Source: Roridomyces roridus
Lineage: Eukaryota; Basidiomycota; Agaricomycetes; Agaricales; Mycenaceae
Length of the DNA stretch: 64,000 nucleotides
NCBI GenBank assembly: GCA_029378245.1
Contig: JARKIF010000160.1
Span: 1-64,000 of the forward strand
Direction of reading: 5' to 3'
A program made the position numbers and the translations under genes. Below the pieces are notes generated by a model. The model ran no database searches. It was not told the DNA's origin and worked only from the letters and a program-made list of their open reading frames with translations. Shown piece after piece: positions 23,188 through 35,572 of the stretch. The first letter of the stretch is position 1; the number at the start of each line of letters is the position of its first letter.

Positions 23188-23634
23188 ACCTGTAGGTGCG
23201 GGGGAATGCGGTCCAGATAGTTGTAGATAGTTTTGCAAGTCAGGATTTCCTGACTTTGACTTCATTCCAATGAAATTATGAAAAGAGTCCAGTGAGAAAG
23301 GAGGCGATCAAATGCGACAGCACAGCCTCCCCGACTTTTTCACAAACCTCAATCGAGGCGCGAGATTCCCGAGTCCGAACCAATGTTGTACTGAACCCCC
23401 CGCGGCGGACCATGACTCCTGGTCAACAGCCAAGGGTCTCCTCCAGCTCCCAGCGCCAAATTCCGTGCGCATAAATTCAAGACTCGAATCAGTCACTCGA
23501 TTCAGTCTATGCATTTCGCGATGGTAGGCTCTTGATTAAATACAATATCGACGTTCGTTGACTCTCAGCAGCACCGCTGCCCCAGACCACGAATTCCCAT
23601 CTCCGGCTGCCCAATCCCTGCATACCGCTCATAA
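23188..23634. other. Intergenic region at the right end of the duplication
   Basis: Repeat flank up to about 23555, then the 3' side of the oxoprolinase gene. No gene is seen. Confidence 0.55.
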
Positions 23635-26600
23635 TCAGCCCCAAACTCCTCGCGATCCTCTTGCTGCCTTCTCGCATGCAGAACAATAATATGATCCAAG
23701 CTCGCAGAAGGCCCGCGCAGCCTTCGTCCACTGGGTAGTCGGGGAGGCGGGAGGCCGGTCTGTAAATGGTTTTGCTATGGGCAATTCAAAATCGAATCCA
23801 CGAACCTCAGCTTGGCACCGCTCGAAGGCCTCAGCCAGAGTCCCACCACGGTTGATCTCGAAAGCTCCCTCCTCTCGCCCTTCTGCCAGCTTGCGCTGCA
23901 GCATCTCTGCACGCAATGCCTGGGTTGCGGCCTCGTCCACCTCAAGCGCATCCGTCAAGGTGACACCGTACCGCGCCGCGCCTTCCCGTGACACTAGACC
24001 CTCCCTCACTTCCCGCGCTACAATCTCCGCTGGTCGTTCATACGGCGCGCCATATCCTCCTCCCCTGTGTGCCATCAACAACTCGCTATGAGAAACAAAT
24101 GCTTGGTTCTCACCCCCATGTTCGCCTGACACACTGTCTCAGCAATGGCAAACGGGACGGCTGGGAGGACATACCATTCGAGGATGTCGCCTTCCTGGAC
24201 GACGATGAAGTCTCCTTTGGAAGGCAGCGCGATTCGTTTGCCGTCGGAAAACCGGATGAGTGTCTTGGAAGACCGTTCTCCGGGTAAACCTCCGTTCACT
24301 CCCCAAGGCTTTGTGAGCCATCGGTCGTCGTGGAGCGAGATCTCCCCAGGGCAGAGGAAGACATAGTCTACCAAGATCATCTCACCGACCCGGCGGACAT
24401 GTGTTGCCACTCACCAATCCGCACCCCGTTTCCGCCCCGGTGCAGTCCTGGTCCACCAGAGTCTGTGATAGTGGCGTAGTGGTCGATCCGGAGCGGGAAG
24501 TACAGCTCCAGGAACTTTGCGGGATTAGCAATGTTTGGGAAGCGACAGAATCATTCACCTCGTTTGGAACGGTCTTCATGGATGGGAAGAGGGAATGTCC
24601 ATCCTGGAGGCGCTTTTAGCTCAATAATGGGGATCCCGAAAAACGATACCAGTCCGTCGCCAACAGGCCGCCCTGGAACACCACCGAATCCGATTTGATA
24701 CAACTGGAAATAAGATCCATCTGGCCGCCACCCACTGTAGAAGAAATGCGGGCCTTCCCTCCATCAGCGTCGACAGAATCCGATTCCACAGCTAAACGTA
24801 CTGTCGCTAAAGCCGGCTGCAGTCATGAATTTTGGCTGCCGCTGCCCAAGAGTGCCAATCATAAGGTCTAGAGTTCGACCGAGGAGGTGTGTGCGGCATG
24901 AGAGCGCTGCAGGTCGAACGGGGTTGAGGAGTGTCCCGAGTGGGATTCGGACGTCCATTAGGTCGTATGCGCCTGACTAATGTTAGGGCTAGATTGCGGG
25001 GAGCCATGGGACGCTATACCGTCGTTCAGGGTGATGCTTGGGTCCAGTGCTTTGATGAGATATGCACTCGATCGCCTGTGGTGGTCATTAGTTGGGTGCT
25101 GCTGAGATGGGTCTGGAGCGTACATCTTCCACGTCGTCGGGCTGACGAGCCAGTTGATGCTCGAATCGGCCTGGGGATCTTTGTGGATTGATTAGAAGTG
25201 CTCTCTTAAGCCAGAGAAATCGCCCACCAGTACCATCAAAGTCGTATACCAACCTCTCCCCCGACCCATCCTCGAGCGGCTCCTTGAACATGGTGCAAGA
25301 GACTTTCCAAGGGCCCTGTTCTCACAGTCAATACCCGGGCGAAAAATATTTGGCCGACCCACCATTCCAGTCCCATCGTCGTCCATCCAATCACTACGAC
25401 CTTGTCAATCGTCCGCGATGGCCCCAAGTCGAGTGGACGCACGTGAATGTCATCTTCCCACCGGGAATGTTGGTCTTCAAAAGCTGGGCGAATGCAATCT
25501 TGTTCCGAGCGAGGAGATCATCTAGCGCCGTTTCAAAGGCTTTCGTGCCGAATCGCATACACATTTCGGATACCCTGTGGGCGATTACTCTATTATCGAG
25601 GAACGAATCGATGGATCGCACCTCTGGCCTGCGACGCGGCATGCTGCGACCAACGCGTGTAGATCTGCTCGTGAAAAGTCGGGCGTGCGGGAATTTCGAC
25701 AGATGACGTTCTGGAGTGCTTCATTCAGTTTACCCTTGTCGTAGAGCTTGGAGAGGGGAATTTGGATTCCGTCCTCGAAGATGGTACGGCCGTTAATGGG
25801 TAACGAGCCAGGGCTTTGACCGCCAACACTACAGGAGGTCAGAGTCTTCAAAGCAGATACGAGGCGATGTACTCGGTGAAATGTCCTGTTGATCCCGGGA
25901 GTCACCTCGTGCGGAAAAGCGTTACATTGCACTCACCTTGGTTGGCAGTCCAGGCCACGCGTTTCCCTTCGTGGTAGACGGGTAACATGACCAGCATGTC
26001 GTTTAGATGTGAGATGCCGCCCTGTCGCTCTTTAGTGCAAGCATTCTGATTTTTAGACAGCCAGCGTACTTGGACGTCGTAGGGATCGTTGGTGATGAAT
26101 ACATCTTCGAGTTGTCGTCAATGGAGAACTTGAGCAAGGAGATGGACACCCACCGCCCTCCTCGATGGTTCCCGTCCATATCTTCAGGAAGTGCTACAGC
26201 GGACGTCAATGCCTATCCCTCCCTGTGGCTAGTTTTATGATCACCTGGATGTACGAGCCAAATTGCCCCACCACCATCTTTCCGTCGTCTACCACAGGAT
26301 CAGTTTTTTCTTTCTGGAAAATCAATAATAAAACGTACTCGGACCGGCTCCAGCGGAGATCATGGGGAACTGCAAACTGTTCAGTCGGGTGGGCTCAGGC
26401 CATATGATGACGCACATAATCCAGCTGTTCGCGCATTGCGGGCGATAACGCCGAGCGGAGAATCAGGCCGTCCATCTCGAGCCGTGCGTTGGCAAGAGCC
26501 GCCTCTACCAGCTGTGTGATAATCTTCTGGTTATCCTCGGCCTCGGCTCGGACGCCCTCGGCAGCTTTTGCTGGCCAGAGTAATATGTTCCCGAAGCTAT

Positions 26601-29396
26601 CAATCTCTGCGCGGTGATCTGGCATTACGATCGTGTTCGAGTCCATCTGGCGGTTTCGTCAGAACCGAATGAGGGGGAATACGAAACATGAGAACCTCGG
26701 TGATGATGGCTGGGCCGTCTATGGTGTCACCGTCCTTCAGAAGCGTGCGTTCCCAGATTGGCACGTCGGGATATGTGTTGCCGTTCCAATACACCTCGGT
26801 CTTGCTGGTTAGCGCCTCGTTGCAAGGGGCTCCCCCGTCAGACTTTGCGAGGTTCTTCAATATGACGTCCTCTGAAATCTCTTCGACCCGGCTGCGCAGA
26901 TTGATAACTTCTACGCGTAGATCCAAGGAATAAGTGAAGAGCGAGTGATGAAGCGCCGTGAAACTGCCATCCGTCAGTCAGGCCGGATTTGTTCTGGCGG
27001 GAAACATGCCTTTTCGCGAGCACATCAAAACCGTCAGTCTGCAAACCCTCCAATGAAAATGCCACCGGCAGACTAAGCGCTTGTCCCGAATACCGCATAT
27101 CCGCCTCGAACGTATGCTTTTGCTTGGTCTTTGGAACGCCTTGCTTTTCGAGGACTTCTGAAGCTTGATTCGCCAGAGTCGTGCAAATGTCAATAATGGT
27201 GGATGCTTGGACCTCGCCCAGGTTGCAGATGTACGTGCGGCCGACTTCGTGCCGAAGGGATGTGATGGCGTCGCCGAAAGCGCATAAAACTGTGGAGAGG
27301 TTGGGATGGGGGATTTGCTGGTGAAAGGGGCCTACCTCCGGGCGAAGGCGGGATGATTGCCGGGTACGATTGACAAAGCCGGGCTGTCGAGTCGTCAGGC
27401 CTTCAGGGCTCTATATGTAGTGAGATGATGTCAGGGCATACCGAGAGAACAAGCATGGAGTGGTCCAGCTCCTCCGAACGCGACTAGACTGTACTCGCGT
27501 GGATCATGGCCCTGTTCTACAGAAACGCTCTTCAAAGCGCCGTACATCTTCTCATTGGCGAGCTTCAATATCCCCTCCGCTGCCTCGTGCAGAGTGAGCC
27601 CAACGGCATCTGCAATGAGTTGAACCGCTTTCCGCGAGGCTTCAAAGTCGAGTTTGAAAGAACCACCCAAGAGTGCGGGAGGGAGGTACCCGAGAACCGC
27701 GTTGGCGCTGTCGAATGACTCAGCTACATGCAGAATGCGCAAAAGAACTCGGCACAAACTCGGTCACTGTTGCTTTCAAGCCGCCTTTTCCGTAGGCCGC
27801 TGGGCCCGGAACCGCCCCAGCGCTCTCGGGGCCGACTCGCAGGGCCTTGGTGACTTCTGGTACGTGTGCGACGCTGCCTCCGCCTGCGCCAACTTTATTT
27901 GGTGAGTCAGTGGCGATGGAGGAGAGGAAGAGAAGAGGGCCGACCTGTCCGAACATCGACTGAAGGCGCTCGGACTGTAAGATCGCCCACTGTTGTTTCA
28001 CGCCGGAGGCTGGGGATGCCATTCTGAATCAAGCAAACGTCTAGGAGAAATTCGAGCATGAAAAACCCGAGTCTGAAGAGAATTCTAACCAGTGGAGGTG
28101 CCTCCCTGCCGGATTCCTTGTTAATAGTCTCAACTTGAAAGTAACTCGCGCATACCATATCGAAGGTCAACAGGTTCTTGAACGCCGTCTTCTGGGCAAT
28201 CATCCCGGCGACGCCCGCCACTCCCCCAGCAGGTCCAGAGTACAATAAATTGCAGCTAAACTCTTTAGCGAGGCTGGGACTCGTCAACCCCCCGTCAGAC
28301 CGCAAGATTCGAATCTCGGTGTCCTTTAATTCGCTCTGGAGTGAATCGAGGTATTTCTCGACGCGAGGGCGGACCATGGCCGAGACGACTGTTGTCTGCA
28401 GGGAACTCAATCGGAAATTCAGCCAACAAAGATGAGACTGACGAGTGTTCTCTCGTATTCCATTAGTTCCGGTAAGATGGAGCTGGACAGGCTGATTGGA
28501 ATTCCAGGGAACTCTTCGTGAAGGACGAGGGATGCGGCGAGCTATTCGATGGTCAGCATGGTGAAACGAGAACACAAAGCAAGATATTACTTCGTGTGAA
28601 TTGTTTGCGAAACTATTAATCAATGAGACGCATAAGGTTTCGGGATTCTTGGTCTTGAGGGCTTGGAGCCGAATTCTGAATCCTTCAGAGTCGAAGGGGC
28701 GGATTTCAGAGCCGTCTATAGCAATTCTTCCGGCAGCTTCAATGGTCTATGGGGCAGTCGGTACTCGTACGAAAATGAGGGCAAGACGTAGTACCAATTC
28801 TAGAGAGGCCAGTGGCTCAGGCTTGCGGTATACCACCCAGGCACCGAGGCCTCCAGGTACTTGTGATCTTCGCATGACGAGGGTATCTCGATATCTACTC
28901 CGAGTTAGAGCGTTCACTGGGGACAAAGAGATTGCGCACCCTTCTGTTACGATGAGCGCGACCTTGGCTCCCTTTCCTTCGAGGAGTGCTGGATACAATC
29001 AGTGAACACGATTGATTCTGCTGGAAGAGGATACCATTCGTAGCAACAGTGGTACCATGGTGCAGCGACGGCAGTTCTACGGTTTCTCCAGGAGGCACGA
29101 GCGATCTAGACCAGAGATGAATGGATAATCAAGGAACGCCGATTTTCGCACTTGAGCTGATCAATCGCGTTCAAGACGCCCTTTGCTTGATTGTCTGGAG
29201 TCGAAGGAACCTTGGAGCGGTACGACTGGCCCGTGGACGAGTTGTATAGGATACCATCTGTGGCCTAATGAACTACCGGCGATCTCGTTGGGTGCAGATA
29301 TTACCGGTGAAGGTGCCTTGAACGCGTTTGAATTCGAATGGGACATGAAAAGGCGCGCGCACCTCCGACGTCGATGCCCAATTTCCAGGCCGACAT
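23635..29396 (-). CDS. Hydantoinase/5-oxoprolinase (HyuA-HyuB fusion)
   Basis: Large ATP-dependent cyclic-amide hydrolase of the glutathione (gamma-glutamyl) cycle or a related hydantoinase, with many short introns over 5.8 kb. The start at 29396 gives [15 protein letters not shown], the actin-like ATPase motif interrupted by an intron. Then follow [21 protein letters not shown], the HyuA block [39 protein letters not shown] and [11 protein letters not shown]. HyuB follows: [70 protein letters not shown], and the C-terminal [11 protein letters not shown] and [17 protein letters not shown]. Both halves in one gene is the usual eukaryotic 5-oxoprolinase plan (family about 1250-1300 residues). 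Not all of the introns were fixed, and the last exon and stop are approximate. Confidence 0.82.
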
Positions 29397-30069
29397 TTCA
29401 AGGGAGTCAACGTTGGAACAAGGTTCTCGAGAACCTTGACGCTATCCATCACCCATCCCACACTCGATTCGAAAGCCACGGGATGGCATTCGTTCGGCGG
29501 CCGCGGCTTATCTGTTCAATTGATGTGGGTGCCGCCGGTCCGGAAGCACTGGGTGACGATGACGACTGAGCAAGGTCCAGCAATCTGAGAAAAAGATGCC
29601 TCATGGGTTATGAGGACAGGCGAAGAAAAGACTTGATCAAGAGAGACGCGTGGCGCCTAGCGGAGCCCGTGTTCGTTCATAGGCCGAGAAAGTCCGTGGT
29701 CTTCCAGGAGGGTGCATTGTAAATAAAGGATTCTGAAAGAGAGTTCGCAGAGGCTCCGCAAACTCTGAGCACTGGCGCCGAGCTCGCGGTCCGAAGAAAC
29801 TGTTGATTGGAACACGTGACGTCATCACGTCGCGCTGACAGTCCCGTAAGATATCGCCGCCCGGCCCTTGATCCGACTCTCATCACTGCAGCATCTTTTC
29901 AACAGCGAGCTGCGACTCGGAGTCGTATGTATGCATATGGAGCCCCATCGCTGTCTGCCTGTGGGTCCCGCGGAGGAACAGTGTCTCGGCTGTCTGCCAG
30001 ATCGGATGAGTCCCACCCTGCTGCATGACTGCATGGTACACTCAGTCAAGTTTGTTCAACATGTTTCCA
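29397..30069. other. Intergenic region upstream of the oxoprolinase gene
   Basis: No supported gene or repeat is seen. Confidence 0.5.
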
Positions 30070-30295
30070 TGGCTCCTTGGCTGAGTTGTACAAGGTCTTC
30101 CCTTCAACTCAGCCCCCTCTCTAGAAGAGGTGATGGGTTCGAATCCCTAAGGACGCGCAATTCTGAAGTCTCAACGGACATCAAGAATGAAGAAAGAAGA
30201 CTTGAAGAAAGAAGACCTCAAATGCTCAAGAACGAAGACGCTTCAAGCTTCAAGAAAGAAGACCTCAAGATTCAAGAATGAAGATGTTTCAGGAA
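30070..30295 (+). repeat. tRNA-like (SINE-like) element with GAAGA-rich tail
   Basis: An RNA polymerase III B-box match GGTTCGAATCC (in GATGGGTTCGAATCCCTA) lies about 55 nt after an A-box-like TGGCTGAGTTG. The first segment CTCCTT can pair with AAGGA near 30150, leaving two mismatches in the acceptor stem, and CCTCT..AGAGG could form a variable arm. The D and T stems are imperfect, so a working tRNA is unlikely. It runs directly into a degenerate tandem repeat of AAGAAAGAAGACCTCAAGA type (30178-30295). A tRNA-derived head with a repetitive body is the plan of a SINE. Confidence 0.4.
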
Positions 30296-30666
30296 CAGCA
30301 AGGTAAGTCGTTTCTTTTCGTGGCTTTTTCATTCCACTTGAGAACTAAATATGTCTTGAGTATTGAATGGCGGCAACTCTCGCTTGCCTGAACTCGCATG
30401 AATCGCATCCTTGAATGAACAAGAGTGCCCTCGGGCGTTCACTAGCGCAGGCCATTTCTCACAATGCGACATTGGACAAGCAACGATCGCCCTGATCTTC
30501 ACCAGGGATTCTCGAGCTCGTTCTTCCCTATCTACTTAAACCGCAGATGGTTGGCCGAGTCTCGTGCTCGTTCGTCACAGCTACCAGCAGCTACCCGCAT
30601 CAATATCTTTCATCCACTTCCATTCGGACCTCCCTCGTTCTCCAGTCCCTTGACTCGACGTCAAAG

Positions 30667-30849
30667 ATGAAGTTTTCTGCTTGGGTTCATTGCCACAGTC
30701 ATCACCGACGCTACTGGCAAGACTTGGAAAATTGAAACCGGTGAATGGCCTCCTTCAGGCGGCTACTCCTGCCGTCAACTGATTCACTCATTTCATCTGG
30801 CGACACGGAAGGCCAGACAAGTTCTTCTACCCTTTTGCATGTGTCAATA
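30667..30849 (+). pseudogene. Remnant of a small secreted protein gene
   Basis: The ATG at 30667 is followed by TTTT at 30673-30676. With the frame shifted by one base at this run, the product would start with a typical hydrophobic signal peptide and continue TWKIETGEWPPSGGYSCRQ. In the actual frame the protein stops after about 20 residues. It resembles the small secreted proteins common in Agaricomycetes. It is either a dead gene or a homopolymer error. Confidence 0.35.
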
Positions 30850-31020
30850 GAGCTGCAATGCGTGGACTAGTCGATTATCCCTCGTATCTAGCTTCAACGG
30901 TTCTCTTAACGGCCACCAACTTTCACGTCGATATTCTGACAGTGCGTACATACAAACGAGGGAAACTCAAACTAGAAGTACAACTTGGAAAATGCACCAG
31001 CAGATCGAACGCCGACCGAT

Positions 31021-32979
31021 TCATGAGACGACCATAGACTTGTGAGACGAGCGGGAATGTGCATCCTCGTCTTGTTCAATTCGAGCATGAGCAAGATCCC
31101 CCACGTATTCCACCTGGTGGTCGACAAAGACTTCCATTCTCTATTAGAAAAAAAAAGTCAACCACGGCAAAACGCAACGAATAGGTTGGTAACATACTGC
31201 AGGAACTACGAGGTCAGTCCCTCTGGGTGGCCGCTTGTCGGTAGTTGGACTCGGCGGGATGTGCCGGCTGCTAGGTCCCATGAGTGTGGTCCGTTTCATT
31301 GGGATCATGGGGTGAACTGGTCGGTGGCGGTACCAGTTTCGGAGGTTGAGCCTAAAACACCACTTCTGTGAGACCAGAATGAACGTCCCAAAGTCGGACG
31401 CATACGTCGCGAGCACAGAATTAGAGTAGACTAGAGTTCTTTTGGTTCAGCAATGTCGAAGCGTGGGTATGCTGCGCATCTTACACTTGGGCAACGAGAA
31501 GAAAACTATTCGACGTGAAAGTCATTCTTGCAGCTACTTCCACGGTTGAGGGAAAATATGCTTACGTGCGAGCCAGATGAAATTGTCGGGCATGGTGAGC
31601 CACTGGAAATACATATCTCAGTAAGGAGCAAGAGTGGGCGAGAAACTTCCTACACATATAGCCCCCGCAATGGCGACAGCGCCTAGATGGGTCAAGAAAT
31701 TTCAGCAAGGGTTGCCGCCGGCTGTTAAGGGAGATCGAACAAGTTATGCACCCATCGTTCACCGTAAAAACCACGATGCCATCTAGAACCTCCTGGGACA
31801 TGAGGTAGCCTTCTTTGAGGTCGTGAAGGTAATAATAGCGTGCCCCGGAAACCACTACATCCGTAAAAGCGGAGAAGATCAAGGGCACAGTGACTAGAGG
31901 CTGTGCTTAAATGTGAGAGAGATCAACTGGATGCGAACATCCATACCCTGAACTTGAGGGAAAAGCGGGTAAAATTCTTCTCCAGTATCCTGGGTGTGCC
32001 GTGAATAAAGCTTTGTTGCTGTTGGAAAGATATGTTACATTTCTACGGCGCCGACTGGATAGTGGATTCAGTACTGAACATTAGCATGTCAAGGTGACCG
32101 AGGTAGACACATACGAAACGCTAGGGCTTGAGAAGACACTGAAAGTCCGCTTCCAATCAGTACGATAAATAATTGACACACCCGCTCGAGAGATCGTTAA
32201 GAAGGCCTATCGGAAAGTGAGTAAGCGTTGAAAGCAAGTTGGGGGCCCTCTCACAATTGGACCACTGATCCACCAATTCTGCTTGCTGACTACATAAATT
32301 CAAAAACAGTGGGAGTCGGGCTATAACTGGAACTAACGCTTGTGGATTCTGAGCCCGTAGAATCTAATTTTGGGACAGTAAATCTTCAAAGCGACGCAAC
32401 GTCAAGCAGTCCACTCACCCATTGGCGATCAAGCTGGTGAGACCTAACACGATGACCGCAGACTGGAATATTGCGTGAATATTTCAATTTTCCATGAAGC
32501 CGACCTCACTGGTATAGTTCTGCAGCGCAAAGGTTGATCAGGAAGTTACGAAGGGTTGGAAGAACGGCACAAACGGAAAGATTGTGTGTATAACATCCGA
32601 GTCGCCAAAGTGGGCGATCGCAAACTCCCAAATAATGGCGCAAACGAGGACCGTATGAAGCGCATCCAATATCCTGTACTGTGCTCAATGGAGCAGCATC
32701 AGGGTGAATCCAGGCTATACCAGATCCACAAAACCTAGATGGGCGGGGAGAAGTGTGAGTTGCGGTCCATGGTAACGATACATACCACAATTTTGTAGCG
32801 AATTTGATCGACGACAAAAATTCGGAAGTAGAGGAAGCATTGAAAGCCCACGATGGCGGAAAGCCTTGGAGCACATCAGCAATGTCATGCAGATACAAGT
32901 CGTGGACTCACGCGACACTGACGAAACCCCCCACAAGAGCCGCACCAATGGTGAGTTTTACATCGGGAATGTCTGGCAT
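31021..32979 (-). CDS. Seven-helix membrane protein of DUF6534 type, copy A
   Basis: Member of a large Agaricomycete family of predicted seven-transmembrane proteins, receptor-like in topology but of unknown function. It has about ten short exons. Readable blocks in order are MPDIPDVKLTIGAALVGGF, LSAIVGFQCFLYFRIF, ILDALHTVLVCAIIWEFAI, SAVIVLGLTSLIANG, FYGLRIHKL, SKQNWWISGPI, AFLTISRAG, PLIFSAFTDVVVSGARYYY, LKEGYLMSQEVLDGIVV, VNDGCITCAVAIAGAI, LNLRNWYRHRPVH and the tail MEVFVDHQVEYVGDL, ending HKSMVVS. Introns match those of copy B at the same sites, and no frame break was found. The ATG is at 32979. Confidence 0.7.
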
Positions 32980-34260
32980 GGCGGGGAAGAGGGGCTGCAG
33001 TGGACAGCGTACACCCCAGTTTTTATGCTGGCTGATAAAAAAAAGTCGCAAGTAAGTTGGTCTCTGGTTTTAACGCTGATAGATACAAGAATTATCGGCA
33101 GGAGATCACGGGCGGATGCAGAGATCGGATTCTTGTTGACTGATGAATTTACCGAGCGCGCTGAAATTAACGAGCGCGAGGCCTGTATGTATCTTCCCAA
33201 TCGAGTGTGAGAGGAAATTTTGGTTAAGACAATGGGCGTGAAGGTGTCTGCGGGTGTCTCGAAGGAGTGAATAGCAGCCGAGATGTAATTTGACCTAAAG
33301 GTCCCATGAAGATGCGGGGTAAGTAGTTCATCATTGGGAGGGAAGCAGCTCAAGCCTCATCTCCCGGGTTACTCCGTGGTTTTATTTGAGGTGGATTTTG
33401 ATTCCATTGAAGCTCATCCCGGAACCAATAACCCTGGGAGTCGCCAGTCTGAGCTTCGGTACTGCCACAAAAGTACTCTTTATGATCCAGAGCTCATCAT
33501 TGCCACGCAGTAGAAAGAGCGGAGACCCGCCGGCACTCCAGGATACAGCGTTAAAAGTTTTCCGTGTCGGAATATCATCCCGTTGAAGCGAGTATTGGTT
33601 TCCTGTACTCGTAACCAGAGGACAGCACGACATCAGCCTCTATTTATGAGAAGAGTAGCGGCCGTGGTAACATGAGGCTGTTGGAGTGCGTTGAACGTTC
33701 AATATCAATTTCCGCGCTGGGCTTGAATTTGGCACCCAAGTAAAGAAGACAAGATCCGAGTCACCGTGTCCTTCCTGCCTCTGGGTAAATAAGGAGATGA
33801 AGATCTTGAGGGTGCTTCTGACGAGGGGTATCCGGCGGTTGTCTGGTGGAGGAAGCGAGGCAGCGGAGAAGAATGAGACTGATTGCCAGGAGTTTTGTTG
33901 GACCAACGACGAGTTGAACGACAAGTCGAGGCCGCCACTTCGATGAATTGTAGACAGCTAAAGCGAAAGAGTATCGTCCAGGGATAGCAACTTGTTGGCA
34001 ACTTGCCGGGCAAGTTGGTGGGAAGAACGAAGCAGCTTCAAGTTGATCCGATCAAGCTGACACTTGTCCTCCTCGATGATCTTGTGCGCTCACCTCGCGG
34101 CAAAGTGGGCACTGGGCAGATTCAACATTATTCCATCCTCTCACCCTCTCCCATGAATGGTAGTCACGAAATTCCGGTACCAGATTCTACCCCACGCATT
34201 CAGCAATGAGCGTAATAATACAGTGCGTATTCCATGGAACAACAATGTCCGTTTCTTACT
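32980..34260. other. Gene-poor stretch with weak coding traces
   Basis: Minus-strand open segments at 33382-33620 (including SPLFLLRGNDELWIIKSTF) and 33640-33920 look partly protein-like, but I could not join them into a gene. A perfect 19-nt palindrome (CAACTTGCC-G-GGCAAGTTG) lies at 33999-34017. Confidence 0.4.
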
Positions 34261-35076
34261 TTACAGTTCCCTCTTCACCAAGCGCTCCAAGATGCTCAAC
34301 TCTCGTTCTGCGAGGCCCATAGTTCCATCGGGACCAAGAAGGGCACACGCCTCTGCGTCCTCTGCCTCGTCTACGACGCAGCGCATAACATGGGCCACGC
34401 TGCTCCCCGCGGCGTAGGCAATATACGCGAGTGCGATGGTAAGCACGACGCGCTGTGGACCGGAGAGAATGACGCGCACGGGATCAGTCCTAGCTGCGGG
34501 CTGCGGGTCAAGGTCGAGTTGAGTCGCCCTGGGGTGGTAGTACGGCAGGGCAAGGGCGAGAAAGTCGCGTGCGACAAGGATGTGACGTCCACAAAGGGGA
34601 ACGACGGTGGCATTCTGTGCAGGGGCAGGAATGTAAAGGTCGAGAATCTGCAGCTGCCGCCCACGGGACGAGGTTGCTTGCGTGACTCGTTGAGAGTTGG
34701 GTGGATGTTCCGGGCACGCGGGGAGGATGCGGACAGCGTGGGTCCAGGACTCGGTGTGTGGCAACGCCGGAAGGACGGAGGCGTCAGCTGGCAGGGTGGA
34801 CGACGAATGGAGATGGAGGTAGGGGATGAACTCTCGGATCGTGGTGTCCTGATCAGGGGATGGCAAATCCTCGAGCAGCTCCAGAGGCCCGATGGGCAAG
34901 GGAGGCGCCAAAGTCGAGAGCGCGCGATTGATCGAGGGCGGGAGGAAGGGCGGAGTGTTTCCTGCTGACGACAAGAGACTCGCTGGCAGTTTCGATTTGG
35001 TGGAGGACGGCTGACGGTCGGTGCAGACTCGCAGCAGGGTGTTGCAGCGGTCTCTCAACGGCTGGCGGGATGGCAT
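34261..35076 (-). CDS. Unassigned protein
   Basis: Single frame of 271 codons from the ATG at 35076 (MPSRQPLRDRCNTLL). The N-terminal half is Pro/Ser-rich (SSAGNTPPFLPPSI, LAPPLPIGPLELLEDLPSP). The C-terminal half contains a hydrophobic beta/alpha stretch: HAVRILPACPEHP, IPAPAQNATVVPLCGRHILVA, then VRVILSGPQRVVLTIALAYI and AYAAGSSVAHVMRCV. No catalytic signature is recognised. The upstream open frame (to 35169) lacks an ATG. Confidence 0.6.
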   Translation of the reverse strand: MPSRQPLRDRCNTLLRVCTDRQPSSTKSKLPASLLSSAGNTPPFLPPSINRALSTLAPPLPIGPLELLEDLPSPDQDTTIREFIPYLHLHSSSTLPADASVLPALPHTESWTHAVRILPACPEHPPNSQRVTQATSSRGRQLQILDLYIPAPAQNATVVPLCGRHILVARDFLALALPYYHPRATQLDLDPQPAARTDPVRVILSGPQRVVLTIALAYIAYAAGSSVAHVMRCVVDEAEDAEACALLGPDGTMGLAERELSILERLVKREL

Positions 35077-35572
35077 AGTGAAATGAAGGAATGTGGCAGT
35101 CGAGGTGGAATTTGAGAGAATGTGAACGAGCGCGGCTCGAGGGTGTGGACGGGACTTGCGGACAGGCAAGACTGGAGGTCGTACTCAAAGAGCCGCAGTT
35201 TTATAGTGTTTCGGAGTTCAAAGCGCGACGGGTCCATTGTCCGGGAGACAAAGAAACTGGCGGGATTGTACGTCAAAGCGGCCGAGGGGAGGATTGCCAG
35301 GGTTACTTCATGCTCTTTGAGGAGATGCATGTTGAGTTCTGAAAGAGCGAAATACAACAGATTACATTGATGCCCTCTTTGTTCCTTTGTTCGAGTCTAT
35401 CTTTTGGCCATACATCTGCATATATTTTTCACGGCCGAACCAGGCATAATTCCTTTCAGAAAGAGTCCTGGCGGTCAGTACATCGGATAAGCACTAAAGC
35501 ACGTGACCGTGTTTTTATGATCGGCCGATTCATCCGACCTGAAAGAAATGCCTTTGACTCGAAATTTCTGCC
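35077..35572. other. Divergent promoter region upstream of LYS2
   Basis: Lies between the ATGs of the 34261-35076 gene and LYS2. No gene is supported. Confidence 0.5.

Larger units (their letters stand above)
18100..23555. repeat. Tandem duplication, unit about 2.7 kb
   Basis: The two arrestin-like genes, their upstream regions and their 3' flanks are direct repeats (ATG to ATG distance 2717 bp). The 3' flank block GAGAAAGGAGGCGATCAAA recurs at 20605 and 23294, and ATCGACGTTCG recurs near 20810 and 23550. This marks the right end of the second unit. Confidence 0.8.

Noticed and set aside
23635..29396. Bacterial origin of the hydantoinase/oxoprolinase gene
   Set aside because: The gene is full of typical short fungal introns and has the eukaryotic fused HyuA-HyuB plan, so recent transfer is not supported.
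30070..30160. Functional tRNA gene
   Set aside because: The B-box is good, but the acceptor stem has two mismatches and the D and T stems are incomplete, so it is listed as a tRNA-like repeat.
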